Of a DNA stretch of 64,000 nt, positions 63,861-64,000 are shown one piece after another. The stretch comes from Streptomyces sp. M92 (GTDB lineage Bacteria > Actinomycetota > Actinomycetes > Streptomycetales > Streptomycetaceae). Position 1 is the stretch's first letter, and each line of letters starts with the position of its first letter. The DNA is taken from positions 5,704,001-5,768,000 of the forward strand of contig NZ_CP101137.1 of NCBI RefSeq assembly GCF_028473745.1, in the 5' to 3' direction. Under the pieces are notes generated by a model. The model was not told the DNA's origin, did not search any database, and worked only from the letters and a program-made list of their open reading frames with translations. The position numbers and the translations under genes were made by a program.

Positions 63861-64000
63861 CACGGCTCCCAAGAAGGCCGCCCCGGAGATCGCACCGAGT
63901 TCAAGAAGGGACGAACCTGTGGTTCGACCGGTTCGGTGGGCCTTGCACGCCCGGGACCCGGACCTGAGTGCACAGCCACGGGTCCTTGGCACGTCAGCGA

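Overview
The window is high-G+C actinobacterial DNA, almost certainly Streptomyces or a close relative. Third codon positions are G/C-rich, starts are ATG or GTG behind AGGAGG-like ribosome binding sites, and many families typical of that genus occur (SigE-type ECF sigma factor, SpoIIE phosphatases, RsbW-like ATPase, DUF6228, DUF5958, DUF5302, DUF1348, DUF3040, DUF2795). Intact genes alternate with truncated or frameshifted genes and transposase fragments. That pattern fits a plastic accessory region such as a chromosome arm rather than the conserved core. No tRNA, rRNA or CRISPR array was recognised.

Layout. 1-7 kb: 3' part of a SUKH (SMI1/KNR4) gene, a deleted CmlR-like efflux gene, then the most unusual locus: a secreted protein, a SigE-family ECF sigma factor and a single-pass anti-sigma-like membrane protein. 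The secreted and membrane proteins carry a near-identical C-terminal domain. A patch of gene tails follows (MmyB-type regulator, LysR regulator, fumarylacetoacetate hydrolase). 6.5-11 kb: a DUF1348 gene divergent from a TetR regulator across two clear operators, a family-2 glycosyltransferase and a SpoIIE-type phosphatase. 11-17.5 kb: transposase debris (IS5, IS630, IS256, IS21, IS3 types) around a few intact genes (NQO-type oxidoreductase, DUF6228). 17.8-27.7 kb: a TetR/NAD(P)-binding pair, a broken lipoprotein gene, an XRE-cupin regulator facing an IS-truncated flavin reductase gene, a His-rich methyltransferase, an ABC transporter, a PAP2-like membrane protein and a coupled SDR/deazaflavin nitroreductase pair.

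27.7-47 kb is the best preserved part. It reads as a redox, stress and metabolite block: pyruvate-oxidase-like TPP enzyme, cation/proton antiporter, 1016-residue FAD/Fe-S oxidoreductase, hemerythrin, polysaccharide pyruvyl transferase, Zn alcohol dehydrogenase coupled to a tiny zinc ribbon, Ppx/GppA phosphatase, a DUF2795 and Vms1/Rv2629-like pair, an SDR coupled to phosphomannose isomerase, an 18-cysteine copper storage protein, alpha/beta hydrolase, PRC-barrel and DUF3040 proteins. 47-55 kb is again mobile: an IS630 copy flanked by TA, an IS701 fragment, an orphan IS end, an IS5 copy flanked by CTAG that cuts off an integrase gene, a MarR pair, and an unrecognised 484-residue gene that looks A/T-richer than its neighbours and carries a possible HEPN motif. 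55.5-64 kb holds a phospholipase-D-type enzyme, an RsbW-like ATPase, a decayed amine oxidase, a CASTOR/POLLUX-type channel protein, two GNAT acetyltransferases and a broken alpha/beta hydrolase.

All family names come from recognising motifs by eye and from memory. No database search was possible, so remnants and start codons deserve checking.
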